A program made the translations under genes and the position numbers. A stretch of 64,000 nucleotides of DNA, taken from the NCBI GenBank assembly GCA_039586815.1, contig JBDHJR010000002.1:62001-126000 (forward strand), read 5' to 3'. Origin of the DNA: WVYX01 sp039586815. GTDB taxonomy: Bacteria; Gemmatimonadota; Gemmatimonadetes; Gemmatimonadales; GWC2-71-9. The notes beneath the pieces were generated by a model that did not search any database, was not told the DNA's origin, and saw nothing but the letters and a program-made list of their open reading frames with translations. Below are positions 50,669 to 58,965 of the stretch, one piece after another (position 1 is the first letter of the stretch; each line of letters opens with the position of its first letter).

Positions 50669-50878
50669 CTAGCGTTGCCGCTTGAACACGGCTATCACGT
50701 CGCGTGTCTGGCCCGATCCCATGGCGGTATCGAATACGGTCACCAACTCCCAGCGCTCTCGCCCCAGTTCGTTGAGCGCCCGAGTGAACGCCTCCTCGTC
50801 CACCTTTCCACCCATGAAGCCTCCAGCCTTGATGGCCATTGTCTGGTATTCCCACTGCACGGCACGCCTCTCTTTCAT
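50669..50878 (-). CDS. DUF4177-like small protein
   Basis: A 69-residue cytoplasmic protein. WEYQTMAIKAGGFMG, then FTRALNELGRERWELVTVFD, matches the DUF4177 pattern (a WEY strand, a helix with LNELG-x-x-GWELV, and a final strand VIAVFKR). The function of the family is unknown. Its ATG overlaps the stop of the acetyltransferase gene at 50875-50878 (ATGA), so both are in one operon. Confidence 0.8.
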   Translation of the reverse strand: MKERRAVQWEYQTMAIKAGGFMGGKVDEEAFTRALNELGRERWELVTVFDTAMGSGQTRDVIAVFKRQR

Positions 50879-51369
50879 TGCCCCACAACGGAGCTGCGGC
50901 GCTCCATCAGAAGCACGTCGTGGAACCGCCCCTCTCGTTCGCCAATCTGCTGTCGCACGCCCACGGAGCGGAAGCCGCACGCCTCGTGCAGCGCCACGCT
51001 CGCCTCGTTCTCGGGGAAGATGGCGGCCTGCAGCGTCCAGTATCCCTCCCGCTCCGACTCCTCGACTAGCCGCTGCATGAGCGTCCGCCCGACTCCGCGT
51101 CCCTGCGCGTCGGCCGCAACATAGATCGTCTCCTCGGCCACACCGTGATAGCAGGGGCGGTGCGACACCGAAGTGAGGGCCGCCCAGCCGACGATCCGTC
51201 CGTCGTCCTCCGCGACGAGCCGGCACTCCCGCCTGTGTGTCTCGTCCCAGCGCTCCCAGCCGGGCGCATCGGTCTCCAGCGTGGCGATCCCCGTGGCGAT
51301 CCCCTCCCGGTAGATGGAGATGACCGCCTCCCCGTCGTCGGGGGTCATGGGGCGGATGGTGAGGGCCAT
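50875..51369 (-). CDS. GNAT acetyltransferase (phosphinothricin acetyltransferase type)
   Basis: A 164-residue GNAT-fold enzyme starting at MALTIRPM (51369); the longer frame to 51516 lacks a credible N terminus. The acetyl-CoA loop is VAADAQGRGVGRTLMQRLVE, followed by YWTLQAAIFPENEASVALH and GFRSVGVRQQIG, typical of the Bar/PAT subgroup that acetylates amino acid-like compounds. The substrate is unknown. It is coupled to the DUF4177 gene by a four-base overlap. Confidence 0.88.
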   Translation of the reverse strand: MALTIRPMTPDDGEAVISIYREGIATGIATLETDAPGWERWDETHRRECRLVAEDDGRIVGWAALTSVSHRPCYHGVAEETIYVAADAQGRGVGRTLMQRLVEESEREGYWTLQAAIFPENEASVALHEACGFRSVGVRQQIGEREGRFHDVLLMERRSSVVGQ

Positions 51370-51478
51370 AGGGCCTGATAATGACGTGCGGCTACCGGGG
51401 CCGCCAGCGGGCGAACGGGGGTTCCCTCGTGGCGTCCGCCGGTGAATCTTCTTGTCGGGATTCTCCTTGGAGCCATCG

Positions 51479-51691
51479 ATGCTGGACAAGATCTTCCCGC
51501 GCAACCAACACCCCATCGAGCGGGCCGTGCGTGTCTTGGTGGGAATCGTGCTGCTGTCGCTGGTGTTCGTGGGGCCGAAGACGCCGTGGGGCTACATCGG
51601 AATCCTTCCGATCCTCACGGGCCTGTCGGGCAGCTGCCTGCTTTACACGGTGCTGGGCGTCTCGACCAACAAGCGCAAGCCGAGCGCCTGA
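51479..51691 (+). CDS. DUF2892 family membrane protein
   Basis: A 70-residue protein with two transmembrane helices (AVRVLVGIVLLSLVFVG and IGILPILTGLSGSCLLYTVLG). NQHPIERAVRVLVG and the LTGLSGSC-Y-LG-ST pattern are diagnostic of DUF2892, the membrane part of YgaP-type rhodanese proteins, here without a rhodanese domain. GGAG precedes ATG 51479. It is flanked by convergent and divergent neighbours and probably has its own promoter. Confidence 0.85.
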   Translation: MLDKIFPRNQHPIERAVRVLVGIVLLSLVFVGPKTPWGYIGILPILTGLSGSCLLYTVLGVSTNKRKPSA

Positions 51692-51698
51692 CCGCAGG

Positions 51699-52313
51699 TT
51701 AGCTGCGGCGGCGGAACAGGCAATGGACGAAGGGCTGCACCACCCCAGTCGGCGTCACGTGGTCCTCGCCGCGGGCTTCGCGCAGCTCAAAGGCCGCTCC
51801 CAGCTCGGCTGACATGGTGGTGGGGCTGTAGCGCACGACCTCCAGTCCGCTGCAGCGCGCCGGTCCCTCGAGGCTGAACGTCGCGATGATGGCGTGGCCG
51901 CCGGGAGCGATCCCCTCCTCCAACGCGCGGCGGTAGCCCTTACGGTCCGCTGGATCGGTGAGGAAGTGCAGGGTGGCGCGATCGTGCCACAGGTCCCAGC
52001 GTCGCTTCGGGTGGAACCGGGCGACGTCGGCCTCGATCCAGTGCACCTGCTCGGCCCGCTCGCCCAGCCGGTCCTTCACGTGCTCCAGGCCCGAACGCGA
52101 CACGTCCAGCGCGCTCAGGTCCTGGTAGCCGCGCCCCAGCAGCTCGTCCACCAGCATCGAGGCACCCGCGCCGACGTCGATGATGCCGGCATCGGGCTGC
52201 ACGCCCGCCGATTCCATGAGCCGCAGCGACACCGTCGGCCGCGGCTGGAACCAGCCAACGTCGTCCACCGACTGCGTCGTATAGACGCGCTCCCAGTGCG
52301 TCTTGCGGCCCAT
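51699..52313 (-). CDS. Class I SAM-dependent methyltransferase
   Basis: A 204-residue cytoplasmic protein. The cofactor motif I is GIIDVGAGASMLVDELL; motif post-I is LSALDVSRSGLEHVKDR, followed by VHWIEADV and the WDLWHDRATLHFLTD region. The WERVYTTQSVDDVGWFQP start is shared by small methyltransferases resembling thiopurine or tellurite-resistance TehB-type enzymes. The substrate is unknown. It is nine bases after the decarboxylase gene and may share its transcript. Confidence 0.87.
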   Translation of the reverse strand: MGRKTHWERVYTTQSVDDVGWFQPRPTVSLRLMESAGVQPDAGIIDVGAGASMLVDELLGRGYQDLSALDVSRSGLEHVKDRLGERAEQVHWIEADVARFHPKRRWDLWHDRATLHFLTDPADRKGYRRALEEGIAPGGHAIIATFSLEGPARCSGLEVVRYSPTTMSAELGAAFELREARGEDHVTPTGVVQPFVHCLFRRRS

Positions 52314-52322
52314 GCTCGTTCT

Positions 52323-53765
52323 CTACTGACCTGCGATCACGCCGGCCGTCTCCGTAATGCGCTCCCAGGCCCGCTCCACGTGCCGCAGCCGCGTGCCCGG
52401 TGCTCCGATGGCCAGGCGCAGCACCATGCGGTCGTTTAGCTTCGCGTGTGACAGGTAGAGCTCGCCCGACGCGTTGAGTTCGTCCATCAGGTGCTGGTTT
52501 ATCCCGTCGCCGCCCACGTGGCGGAAGCACACGAGATTGAGCGGCACGGGCGCCGCCAGCTCGAACCGGTCGTCCGCCTCCACCCACCCGGCGAATTCCT
52601 GCGCCAGCTTCACGTGCTCGCGCACCTGGAGCCGCAGCCCGTCCACCCCGTAGTGCCGGATCACGAACCACAGCTTGAGGGCTCGGAAGCGCCTGCCCAG
52701 CGGCACGTGCCAGTCGCGGTAGTCGATCACCGCGCCCGACTCCGTGGCCTTGGTGCGCAGGTACTCGGGCAGAATGGTCAGAGAGTCGATAAGCGCCGCG
52801 CGATCGGCCACGTAGAAGGCGTCGCAGTCGAAGTTGGTGAGCATCCACTTGTGGGGGTTGAAGCAGTAGCTGTCGGCCAACTCCAGCCCCTCGTGGATCC
52901 AGCGAAACTCGGGGCACAGCGCAGCGGTCCCCGCCAGGGCCGCGTCCACGTGGAGCCACAGGCCGTGGCGCCGGCAGATCTCACCGATGGGCCGCAGCGG
53001 GTCCATCGCCGTGGAGGGAGTGGTTCCGACGGTGGCCGCTACGAAGCAGGGCGTGTGACCCGCCTCCCGGTCCGCGGTGATCGCCCGCTCCAGCGCGTCC
53101 GGCCGCATCGCGAAGGCCTCGTCCACCTCTATGAGGCGCAGGTTATCGCGCCCGATCCCGGCAATGCCGGCTGCCTTGGTGACCGAGGAGTGTCCCTGAC
53201 TCGACATGTACGCCGTGAGCCTGCGGGTGACCCCTTCGGCGTTGGTGCGGCCAATGGTGACCCGCTCGCGTGCCGCCAGCAGCGCGCAGAGTGAGGCGCT
53301 GGAAGCGGTGTCCTGGATGACGCCTCCGCCGGCGCCGGTGGACCGGAACGAATCGGGCAGGGCAAGCATGTCCACCAGCCAGTCCAGCACGTGGGTCTCG
53401 AGCTCGGTGCAGGCAGGGCTCGTGGCCCACGACATCCCCTGCACGCCGAGACCCGACGAGACCAGGTCCCCCAGCATTGCGGGGCCCGAGGCGTTGGCCG
53501 GGAAGAACGCGTAGAAGTTGGGTGACTGCCAGTGGGTGATGCCCGGCAGGATCAGCTCGTCGAGGTCGCGCAGCACAGCCTCGAGCGGCTCGCCCCGCTC
53601 GGGCGCAGCCTCGGGTAGCCCCGCCCGGATCTCGCCGGGCTCTACCTGGGCGAGCACGGGGTAGTCCTCCACCTGCTCCATGTAGCGCGCGACCCAGTCC
53701 ACCACTGCGTGTCCGGCGCGGCGGAACTCCTCGGGCGTCATGTGGATGTCGGATATGGTGGTCAT
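52323..53765 (-). CDS. PLP-dependent decarboxylase, aromatic-L-amino-acid decarboxylase type
   Basis: A 480-residue group II decarboxylase. It begins with MTPEEFRRAGHAVVDWVARY and continues with GITHWQSPNFYAFFPANAS, TSPACTELETHVLDWLVDM, HSSVTKAAGIAGIG and WLHVDAALAGTAALCPE (PLP aspartate region). The PLP lysine is in YCFNPHKWMLTNFDCDAFYV. Length and motifs match DOPA/tryptophan decarboxylases. The likely product is an aryl-ethylamine. Its start overlaps the upstream methyltransferase by four bases (ATGA), suggesting coupled expression. Confidence 0.93.
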   Translation of the reverse strand: MTTISDIHMTPEEFRRAGHAVVDWVARYMEQVEDYPVLAQVEPGEIRAGLPEAAPERGEPLEAVLRDLDELILPGITHWQSPNFYAFFPANASGPAMLGDLVSSGLGVQGMSWATSPACTELETHVLDWLVDMLALPDSFRSTGAGGGVIQDTASSASLCALLAARERVTIGRTNAEGVTRRLTAYMSSQGHSSVTKAAGIAGIGRDNLRLIEVDEAFAMRPDALERAITADREAGHTPCFVAATVGTTPSTAMDPLRPIGEICRRHGLWLHVDAALAGTAALCPEFRWIHEGLELADSYCFNPHKWMLTNFDCDAFYVADRAALIDSLTILPEYLRTKATESGAVIDYRDWHVPLGRRFRALKLWFVIRHYGVDGLRLQVREHVKLAQEFAGWVEADDRFELAAPVPLNLVCFRHVGGDGINQHLMDELNASGELYLSHAKLNDRMVLRLAIGAPGTRLRHVERAWERITETAGVIAGQ

Positions 53766-54445
53766 GGCTCTCTTACGGCTGCGAAGAAGATCGCGAAGGC
53801 GTCGTGCGCCCACACGACCTCAGGGTTGTCGAATCCGGTCTCGGTGAGTTCTTCGAGGGTTCGTGCCGTGGTCCAGGGGTGATCCAGCCGGCTCTCCTTC
53901 TCGAAGTTCCAGTCCACGAAGTCGCCGGGGCAGCCCGCAGCGAGGGCGTGCTCGGCGCGCTGCCGGGCGAAATGCTGCTGCAGCGCCGCGTCGGGGTGCA
54001 CGATCATGTCACCCCATATGAAGACGCCTGCCGGTCGGAGCCAGCCCCGAATCGCACGCAGCGTCTCCCGCTTGGCGTCGGGCGGCAGGTTGTGCAGCAC
54101 CAGGTTCGAGAACCCGGCGTCGAACGTGCGCTCCGGTGGGATGGCAGACACGTCTCCCTGGATGACGTCCACGTGCTTTCCATAGGCTGCCAGGCGCTCG
54201 CGTGCCCGCTCGATCATCTTGGGGGAAAGGTCGAGCGCCGTGACGTGGGCTCGCGGCAGCGCCTCCAGCACCAGCTCCGACACGTTGCCGACCCCGGCAC
54301 CCAGGTCCAAAACGGTAACCGGGTCCGCGAGTCGCAGGAGATCGAGGATGGTCTCCAGCATCTCGTCGTAGCGGGGCACGAGCTGCCGGATGCGCTCGGC
54401 GTACTCGGCGCTGAATGCGGCGTAATAATCCTCAGAGGTTCGCAT
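53762..54445 (-). CDS. Class I SAM-dependent methyltransferase
   Basis: A 227-residue methyltransferase with motif I TVLDLGAGVGNVSELVL, VTALDLSPKMIERARERL, VIQGDVSAI and NLVLHNLPPDAKRETLR. The acidic HWGD-like GVFIWGDMIVHPDAAL region follows motif III. It starts at 54445 and overlaps the start of the decarboxylase by four bases, so both would be made in similar amounts. A role in N-methylating the amine product is an inference from context, not from sequence motifs. Confidence 0.85.
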   Translation of the reverse strand: MRTSEDYYAAFSAEYAERIRQLVPRYDEMLETILDLLRLADPVTVLDLGAGVGNVSELVLEALPRAHVTALDLSPKMIERARERLAAYGKHVDVIQGDVSAIPPERTFDAGFSNLVLHNLPPDAKRETLRAIRGWLRPAGVFIWGDMIVHPDAALQQHFARQRAEHALAAGCPGDFVDWNFEKESRLDHPWTTARTLEELTETGFDNPEVVWAHDAFAIFFAAVREP

Positions 54446-54461
54446 CAGAGTGAGTGAGCCA

Positions 54462-55049
54462 TCACTTCTGGATGTGGAACCGCATGATGGGGCGGGTTTC
54501 CGACCGTCTCGCAACCTCCTCGAACCCGGCCCGCTCGAACGCCGAGGCGAGGCCGAACCAGACGAAGGCGTCGGGCATGCGGTCCTGCTTTGGCTCCACG
54601 GGGTAGCCCTCCACGATCCGTGCCCCATGCCGCTTGGCGTGCGCCACCGCGGCCCTCAGCAGCTCGACCGACACGCCGCTGCCGCGGTGGGCCTTCTCCA
54701 CGAAGAAGCAGACCACAGACCAGACCGGCCGGTCGTCCACCGGCTTGAGGATGCGGGAGCGCTCCAGTGCGGAGTAATCCGCCCGCGGGGCCACCGAGCA
54801 CCAGCCGATCGGCTCCTTCCCGGAGTAAGCGATGATGCCCGGAACCTCCCCGCCGCGCACGATCGCCTTCATCGCGCGCTTGTTGCCGGCTCCCTTCCTC
54901 TTCTCGAACTCCGAGCGCTTGAGCCGCCACCACATGCACCAGCAGCCCCCGCAGGCACCCCGCTCGCCGAAGAGCCGCTCGAAGTCGGCCCAGCGGGCGA
55001 GGGTGAGCGGGTGGAAGGTGAGGCGGGATTCCCTCGTTTGCCCGGGCAC
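54462..55049 (-). CDS. GNAT family N-acetyltransferase
   Basis: A GNAT-fold protein of 195 residues if GTG 55049 is used, which has AGGAGGG nine bases before it; ATG 55073 is the alternative (203 residues). The family mark is GACGGCWCMWWRLKRSEFEK near the start, then AYSGKEPIGWCSVAPRADY, WSVVCFFVEKAHRGSGVSVE (acetyl-CoA loop) and AFERAGFEEVARR. Such proteins are widespread but uncharacterised. It ends 16 bases before the methyltransferase start. Confidence 0.85.
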   Translation of the reverse strand: MPGQTRESRLTFHPLTLARWADFERLFGERGACGGCWCMWWRLKRSEFEKRKGAGNKRAMKAIVRGGEVPGIIAYSGKEPIGWCSVAPRADYSALERSRILKPVDDRPVWSVVCFFVEKAHRGSGVSVELLRAAVAHAKRHGARIVEGYPVEPKQDRMPDAFVWFGLASAFERAGFEEVARRSETRPIMRFHIQK

Positions 55050-55123
55050 GGTGCTTTGCCCTCCTCTCGCCATCTCGAATTCTGATCCCGGCGCGAGGCT
55101 GCCGCCAGCGCAGCGAATGCCTA

Positions 55124-55151
55124 TTGCACCGCTTGGGATTAGGTGTATCTT
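55124..55151 (+). promoter_or_regulatory. Promoter of the first subtilase gene
   Basis: TTGCAC (55124-55129) and TATCTT (55146-55151) are 16 bases apart. The same hexamers and spacing recur before the other two subtilase genes, including a shared GCTTG after the -35 box. Transcription should start near 55158. Confidence 0.65.
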
Positions 55152-55448
55152 GGCGCCTTGATGTTCCGGAGCTGAGGCCGTGGCCGCCCTACCACAGGTC
55201 CCTCCCGACGACTCAGCTATGACGACATGTAGCGCCCTGGTGACAACTCAGTCAGTGCCAGCTCACGGCCGCGACGACCGCAGTGAGGTCGTGCGGTTCT
55301 GTCTCCTACATGATGAATACGAATGTCGAAGCGGGCGTGTGGCCCTTGGTCGCACGCCCGTTTCGCGTCAGGTGAATACTGCCGGGTCGGCGACCCGCCG
55401 GCTCGGGTTTGCGTGGATCCCTATCACCCCTCTCGACGGAGGTAGCAG
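55152..55448 (+). promoter_or_regulatory. Structured leader of the first subtilase gene (candidate riboswitch or attenuator)
   Basis: The 375 bases 55074-55448 hold no gene. From the predicted transcription start near 55158, the leader has CGCCCTACCACAG (55185-55197, identical to the third leader), AGCGCCC (55231), a segment CGTGCG (55290-55295) complementary to the terminator's 3' arm, the terminator at 55332-55363, and a small hairpin CCTCT-CGAC-GGAGG (55429-55442) that would cover the ribosome site. Element spacing matches the other two leaders. Confidence 0.6.
55332..55363 (+). terminator. Intrinsic terminator inside the first subtilase leader
   Basis: GGGCGTGTG pairs with CGCACGCCC over nine bases, followed by GTTTCG. 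It lies 85 bases before the start codon, so it can only regulate, not end, the gene's own transcript. The U-run is short compared with the other two copies. Confidence 0.6.
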
Positions 55449-56867
55449 ATGAGAAGCACTCGAATCGGGCTGCGGCTGGCCGCCGCGGCATCTCTAGCGG
55501 TGTTCGTGTTTGCCTGTGCGGACGGGCCGGCGGAAGCGCCGGAATTGGAGCTTCCGAGCCTCTCGGTGGCCGGCTTCGAGCAGCCGGATCTGAGCGACCA
55601 ATACCTGGTCATGTTCAAGGGCAAGGGCGTGCCCGGCGGTTTCGCAGCGGACGTGGAGAAGCTCGGCGGCGCAGTGGTGTTCTCTCATGACGTCGGCATC
55701 GCCGTGGTCAACGGCCTCGACGAAGCCGGTGCCAGCGCCCTTGGGGGCAAGAGGTACGTCAGCGAGGTCCAGATGGACGAGGCGTTCGAGCTCGATCCGA
55801 TGTTCGATGAGGAGGCGGTCGCGTCGGTCGAGGGCTATGTCGATAGCCCTGATGACCCGACCCTGGCCAGCCGGTACTCATGGCAGTGGAATATGCGGGC
55901 GATCAGCGCCGACCAGGCGTGGGCAGCTGGCCGGCTGGGCTCCCCGAACGTGACGATAGCCATCCTGGACACTGGGATCGACTACACGTACCCTGACCTC
56001 GCGGGGCTCGTGGATCTCTCGCGGTCGGTCTCATTCGAAGCTTTTGATGACTTCCTTGTCGACCTCTTCTTCCCGGGCAGGCATCCGATCTCTGACCTGC
56101 ACTTCCACGGCACCCACGTGGCCTCGACGGCGGTGAGCAACGGCTTTGCGACCGCCGGCGTGACCAGCAAGACCACTCTTATCGGCGTAAAGGTCTGCAG
56201 CGTCTTCGGCAGCTGCTCGTTCGGCGGCGTGATCTCCGGTATCCTGCACGCCGCAGACGCCGGAGCCGACGTGGCGAACATGAGTCTCGGCGGGGGGTTC
56301 ACCAAGGCCGGGAACGGGCGCTTCGTGGGGTTCATCAACAGCGTGTTCAATTACGCCAAGAACCAGGGCATGACGATCGTCGTGTCGGCCGGGAACTCGG
56401 CCTGGGACCTGGATCACAACGGCAACGCGTATGCCAGCTACTGCGATACGCCTGCCACTATCTGCGTGTCGGCCACCGCACCTACGGCGGGTGACGGTCG
56501 CGACGGTCCGTGGACCGATGTGGACGCCGTCGCTCCCTACACGAACTTCGGCAACTCCGCGATCAACGTGGCCGCGCCGGGCGGCAGATCCATCGCGAAC
56601 TCCGCAGGCTGGGTTTGGGCCGGGTGCTCGCAGACGAGTCTGGTGATCCCGGCGTGCCAGACCGGGTGGTTCGTTCTCGGCGCCAGTGGCACCTCGATGG
56701 CAGCCCCGCACGTCACGGGCGTGGCGAGCCTTGTGGTCGAGGACATCGGCCGCCGGCCCGGTCGGGTGAAGACCGTCATCCAGCAGTCGGCTGACGACTT
56801 GGGCAAGAAGGGCAACGACCCCTTCTACGGTAAGGGCCGCCTCAACGCCTACAACGCCATCAACTAG
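55449..56867 (+). CDS. S8 family subtilisin-like serine peptidase, lipoprotein, copy 1
   Basis: A 472-residue exported peptidase. The signal ends in the lipobox-like VFAC followed by Ala-Asp, so it is probably surface anchored. An I9-like propeptide (about residues 45-115, DQYLVMFKGKGVPGGFAADV to ALGGKRYVSEVQMDEAF) precedes the catalytic domain. The triad motifs are AILDTGIDYTYPDL (Asp), HGTHVAST (His) and GTSMAAPHVTGVASL (Ser), with the oxyanion region VVSAGNSAWD. The C terminus PFYGKGRLNAYNAIN is also in copy 2. GGAGG lies six bases before ATG. Confidence 0.94.
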   Translation: MRSTRIGLRLAAAASLAVFVFACADGPAEAPELELPSLSVAGFEQPDLSDQYLVMFKGKGVPGGFAADVEKLGGAVVFSHDVGIAVVNGLDEAGASALGGKRYVSEVQMDEAFELDPMFDEEAVASVEGYVDSPDDPTLASRYSWQWNMRAISADQAWAAGRLGSPNVTIAILDTGIDYTYPDLAGLVDLSRSVSFEAFDDFLVDLFFPGRHPISDLHFHGTHVASTAVSNGFATAGVTSKTTLIGVKVCSVFGSCSFGGVISGILHAADAGADVANMSLGGGFTKAGNGRFVGFINSVFNYAKNQGMTIVVSAGNSAWDLDHNGNAYASYCDTPATICVSATAPTAGDGRDGPWTDVDAVAPYTNFGNSAINVAAPGGRSIANSAGWVWAGCSQTSLVIPACQTGWFVLGASGTSMAAPHVTGVASLVVEDIGRRPGRVKTVIQQSADDLGKKGNDPFYGKGRLNAYNAIN

Positions 56868-56893
56868 CTCTCAAGGGCGGCCAGTGGTGACCA

Positions 56894-56922
56894 AGAGGGG
56901 CTCACACGATGTGAGCCCCTCT
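56894..56922 (+). terminator. Terminator after subtilase copy 1
   Basis: AGAGGGGCTCACA and its exact complement are separated by CGA, giving a 13-base-pair stem. It lies 27 bases after the stop codon; there is no long T-run after it. Confidence 0.65.
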
Positions 56923-57079
56923 ACTCTTCACCCACGATGGACACGCGCGCTAAATAACTGTGCGGTAACCGTCGGTGTCGAAGTGCTCTTTCCCGCTTGC
57001 CCCAGCTGCATATGGGTCATTTTGAGCCAGATCGCAGGCGTGGCGTTAGGGTGCGTTAGGAAAAACCGTGTTGCGCGAT

Positions 57080-57107
57080 TTGCACGCTTGCCCCTCACCC
57101 ATAGTTT
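57080..57107 (+). promoter_or_regulatory. Promoter of the second subtilase gene
   Basis: TTGCAC (57080-57085) and TAGTTT (57102-57107) are 16 bases apart, with GCTTG directly after the -35 box as in the other two promoters. Transcription should start near 57114. Confidence 0.6.
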
Positions 57108-57398
57108 GGATCCACTGGGTTGAGGCTGTGGCGGCGTACTGCCTCAGTGACCTCCCGCGCGACAACAGTAGGATGTGAATGTGACCAGCGCCCTAGTTAC
57201 ACGTGCATTCTGTGTCGGCGATCACCGCGGTCTGCGGTGCTCGTTGGGATTGCGTGGCGCACTGCTCATCCGAGATCGCAACTTGACACTGGCGTGTCGG
57301 CCGTCTGGCGACGCGCCTTTTTCATATCAGAAGGCTAACGGAATCGAGTCGGCGGATCATCGTTCCGCCTCAATGCCCCTCTCGACGGAGGCAGCTAC
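57108..57398 (+). promoter_or_regulatory. Structured leader of the second subtilase gene (candidate riboswitch or attenuator)
   Basis: The 531 bases between the first two subtilase genes hold only the terminator, promoter and this leader. The leader contains the dyad TGAGGC/GCCTCA (57121-57146), AGCGCCC (57187-57193, 85 bases after the -10 start, as in leader 1), GGCGC (57256-57260) complementary to the terminator's 3' arm, the terminator at 57291-57322, and the ribosome-site hairpin CCTCT-CGAC-GGAGG (57378-57391). From about 57175 to the gene start it can be aligned closely to leader 3. Confidence 0.62.
57291..57322 (+). terminator. Intrinsic terminator inside the second subtilase leader
   Basis: GGCGTGTCG pairs with CGACGCGCC (one U-G pair) around GCCGTCTGG, followed by TTTTTC. 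It is 76 bases before the start codon. Stem differences from the third leader are compensated on the other arm. Confidence 0.72.
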
Positions 57399-58814
57399 AT
57401 GAGCAGTGTACGAATCGGATTGCGGTTGACGGCCGTGGCCGCGCTGGCTGTATTCGCGTTTGCGTGCGCAGACGGGCCGACCCAGGCGCCGCCGGTCGAG
57501 CCGCCGGACTTCGCGGTGGCTGGCTTCGAGGAGCCGGATCTGGGTGACCAGTACCTGGTCATGTTCAAGGGCAAGGGTGTGCCGAGTGGTTTCGCCCGCG
57601 ACGTGCAGAAGCTTGGTGGCAACGTGGTGTTCTCCCACGACGTCGGCATCGCCGTGGTCAACGGCCTCGACGAAGCCGGTGCCGGCGCGCTGGGGGGCAA
57701 GAAGTACGTCAGTGACATCCAGATGGATGAGGCGTTCGATCTGGATCCGATGTGGGACGAGAACAGCGTTGAACTCGCTGACGAGGTTGGAAGCCCGGAC
57801 GACCCCACCTCGGCGTCGCGCTATGCCCGTCAGTGGAACATGCGGGCCATCAGTGCTGATGCAGCGTGGGCGGCCGGCCGTTTGGGCTCCTCGAACGTTA
57901 CGATAGCAATCCTGGATACCGGCATCGATTACCTGTATCCGGATCTTGCGGGCCGGGTGGATCTATCGCGGTCGGTCTCGTTTGAGGCGTTCGATGATTT
58001 CCTCGTATCGCTCTACTTCCCGGGCAGGCATCCGGTCACGGACCTCTACTGGCACGGCACCCATGTAGCGGCGACGGCGTCATCCAACGCGCTCATTCTG
58101 GCTGGAGTGACGAGCAAGACCACGCTCATCGGTGTGAAGGTGTGTAACGTCTTCGGCAGCTGCCCCTTGGGCAGCGTAATCGCCGGCCTACTGCATGCCG
58201 CGGACAACGGAGCCGACGTGGCGAACATGAGCCTCGGTGGCGGGTTCGCTAAGGTCGGGAACGGGCGGTTTGTCGGGTTCATCAACAGCGTGTTCAACTA
58301 TGCCAAGAACCAGGGGATGACAATCGTAGTGTCGGCCGGCAACGACGCTATCGACCTGGACCACAACGGCAACGAGTACGCCACGTACTGTGACACGCCT
58401 GCCACGATCTGCGTGTCGGCGACCGCCCCGGAAGCCGGTGATTCACGCTGGGGACCCTGGTTCAACGTGGATGCGTTCGCACCGTACTCCAATTTTGGCA
58501 ACTCGGCGATCAATGTTGCCGCCCCGGGCGGCAGGAGCGTCGCCAACAGCGCCGGCTGGATATGGGCCGGTTGCTCGACTACGAGCCTGGTAATCCCGGT
58601 CTGTCAGACCGGGATCTACATTCTCGGTGCAAGCGGTACCTCGATGGCCTCCCCCCACGTCGCCGGCGTGGCGAGTCTCGTGATCGAGGACATCGGTCGC
58701 AGGCCCGGCCGGGTCAAGACCATCGTCCAGCAGTCGGCCGACGACCGCGGCAAGAAGGGCAACGACCCCTTCTATGGCAAAGGCCGAGTAAATGCGGCAG
58801 GTGCTGTGAACTAG
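57399..58814 (+). CDS. S8 family subtilisin-like serine peptidase, lipoprotein, copy 2
   Basis: A 471-residue close paralogue of copy 1, with the same order of signal (FAFAC then Ala-Asp-Gly), propeptide (DQYLVMFKGKGVPSGFARDV) and catalytic domain. The triad motifs are AILDTGIDYLYPDL, HGTHVAATAS and GTSMASPHVAGVASL. The C-terminal PFYGKGRVNAAGAVN matches copy 1. The most divergent part is the stretch between propeptide and catalytic domain. It has an independent promoter, leader and terminator, so each copy can be controlled separately. Confidence 0.94.
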   Translation: MSSVRIGLRLTAVAALAVFAFACADGPTQAPPVEPPDFAVAGFEEPDLGDQYLVMFKGKGVPSGFARDVQKLGGNVVFSHDVGIAVVNGLDEAGAGALGGKKYVSDIQMDEAFDLDPMWDENSVELADEVGSPDDPTSASRYARQWNMRAISADAAWAAGRLGSSNVTIAILDTGIDYLYPDLAGRVDLSRSVSFEAFDDFLVSLYFPGRHPVTDLYWHGTHVAATASSNALILAGVTSKTTLIGVKVCNVFGSCPLGSVIAGLLHAADNGADVANMSLGGGFAKVGNGRFVGFINSVFNYAKNQGMTIVVSAGNDAIDLDHNGNEYATYCDTPATICVSATAPEAGDSRWGPWFNVDAFAPYSNFGNSAINVAAPGGRSVANSAGWIWAGCSTTSLVIPVCQTGIYILGASGTSMASPHVAGVASLVIEDIGRRPGRVKTIVQQSADDRGKKGNDPFYGKGRVNAAGAVN

Positions 58815-58839
58815 CACCGTACTGCCGATTAGCAGCATG

Positions 58840-58873
58840 AACGGCTCGTCGGAAACCTCCGGCGAGCCGTTTC
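58840..58873 (+). terminator. Terminator after subtilase copy 2
   Basis: AACGGCTCG (58840-58848) pairs with CGAGCCGTT (58863-58871); the inner CGG/CCG extends the stem. It lies 26 bases after the stop and ends in TTTCG. Confidence 0.68.
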
Positions 58874-58937
58874 GCGTGCGGCGTCACGGACCCGACAGTG
58901 GGGTGCGGGTATGCGAGGAAGACCCTTGGAGAGTTAC

Positions 58938-58965
58938 TTGCGCGCTTGCGGCCGAGGTGTATCTT
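58938..58965 (+). promoter_or_regulatory. Promoter of the third subtilase gene
   Basis: TTGCGC (58938-58943) and TATCTT (58960-58965) are 16 bases apart, with GCTTG after the -35 box. Transcription should start near 58972. The GGTGTATCTT block is identical to that of the first promoter. Confidence 0.65.

Noticed and set aside
57120..57402. Open frames across subtilase leader 2 (57120-57338 and 57175-57402)
   Set aside because: They span the promoter-terminator region and have no ribosome site. The frame at 57175 shares residues with leader 3 (58898-59245), but base changes are spread over all codon positions and leader 1 lacks it, which fits a structured RNA better than a protein.
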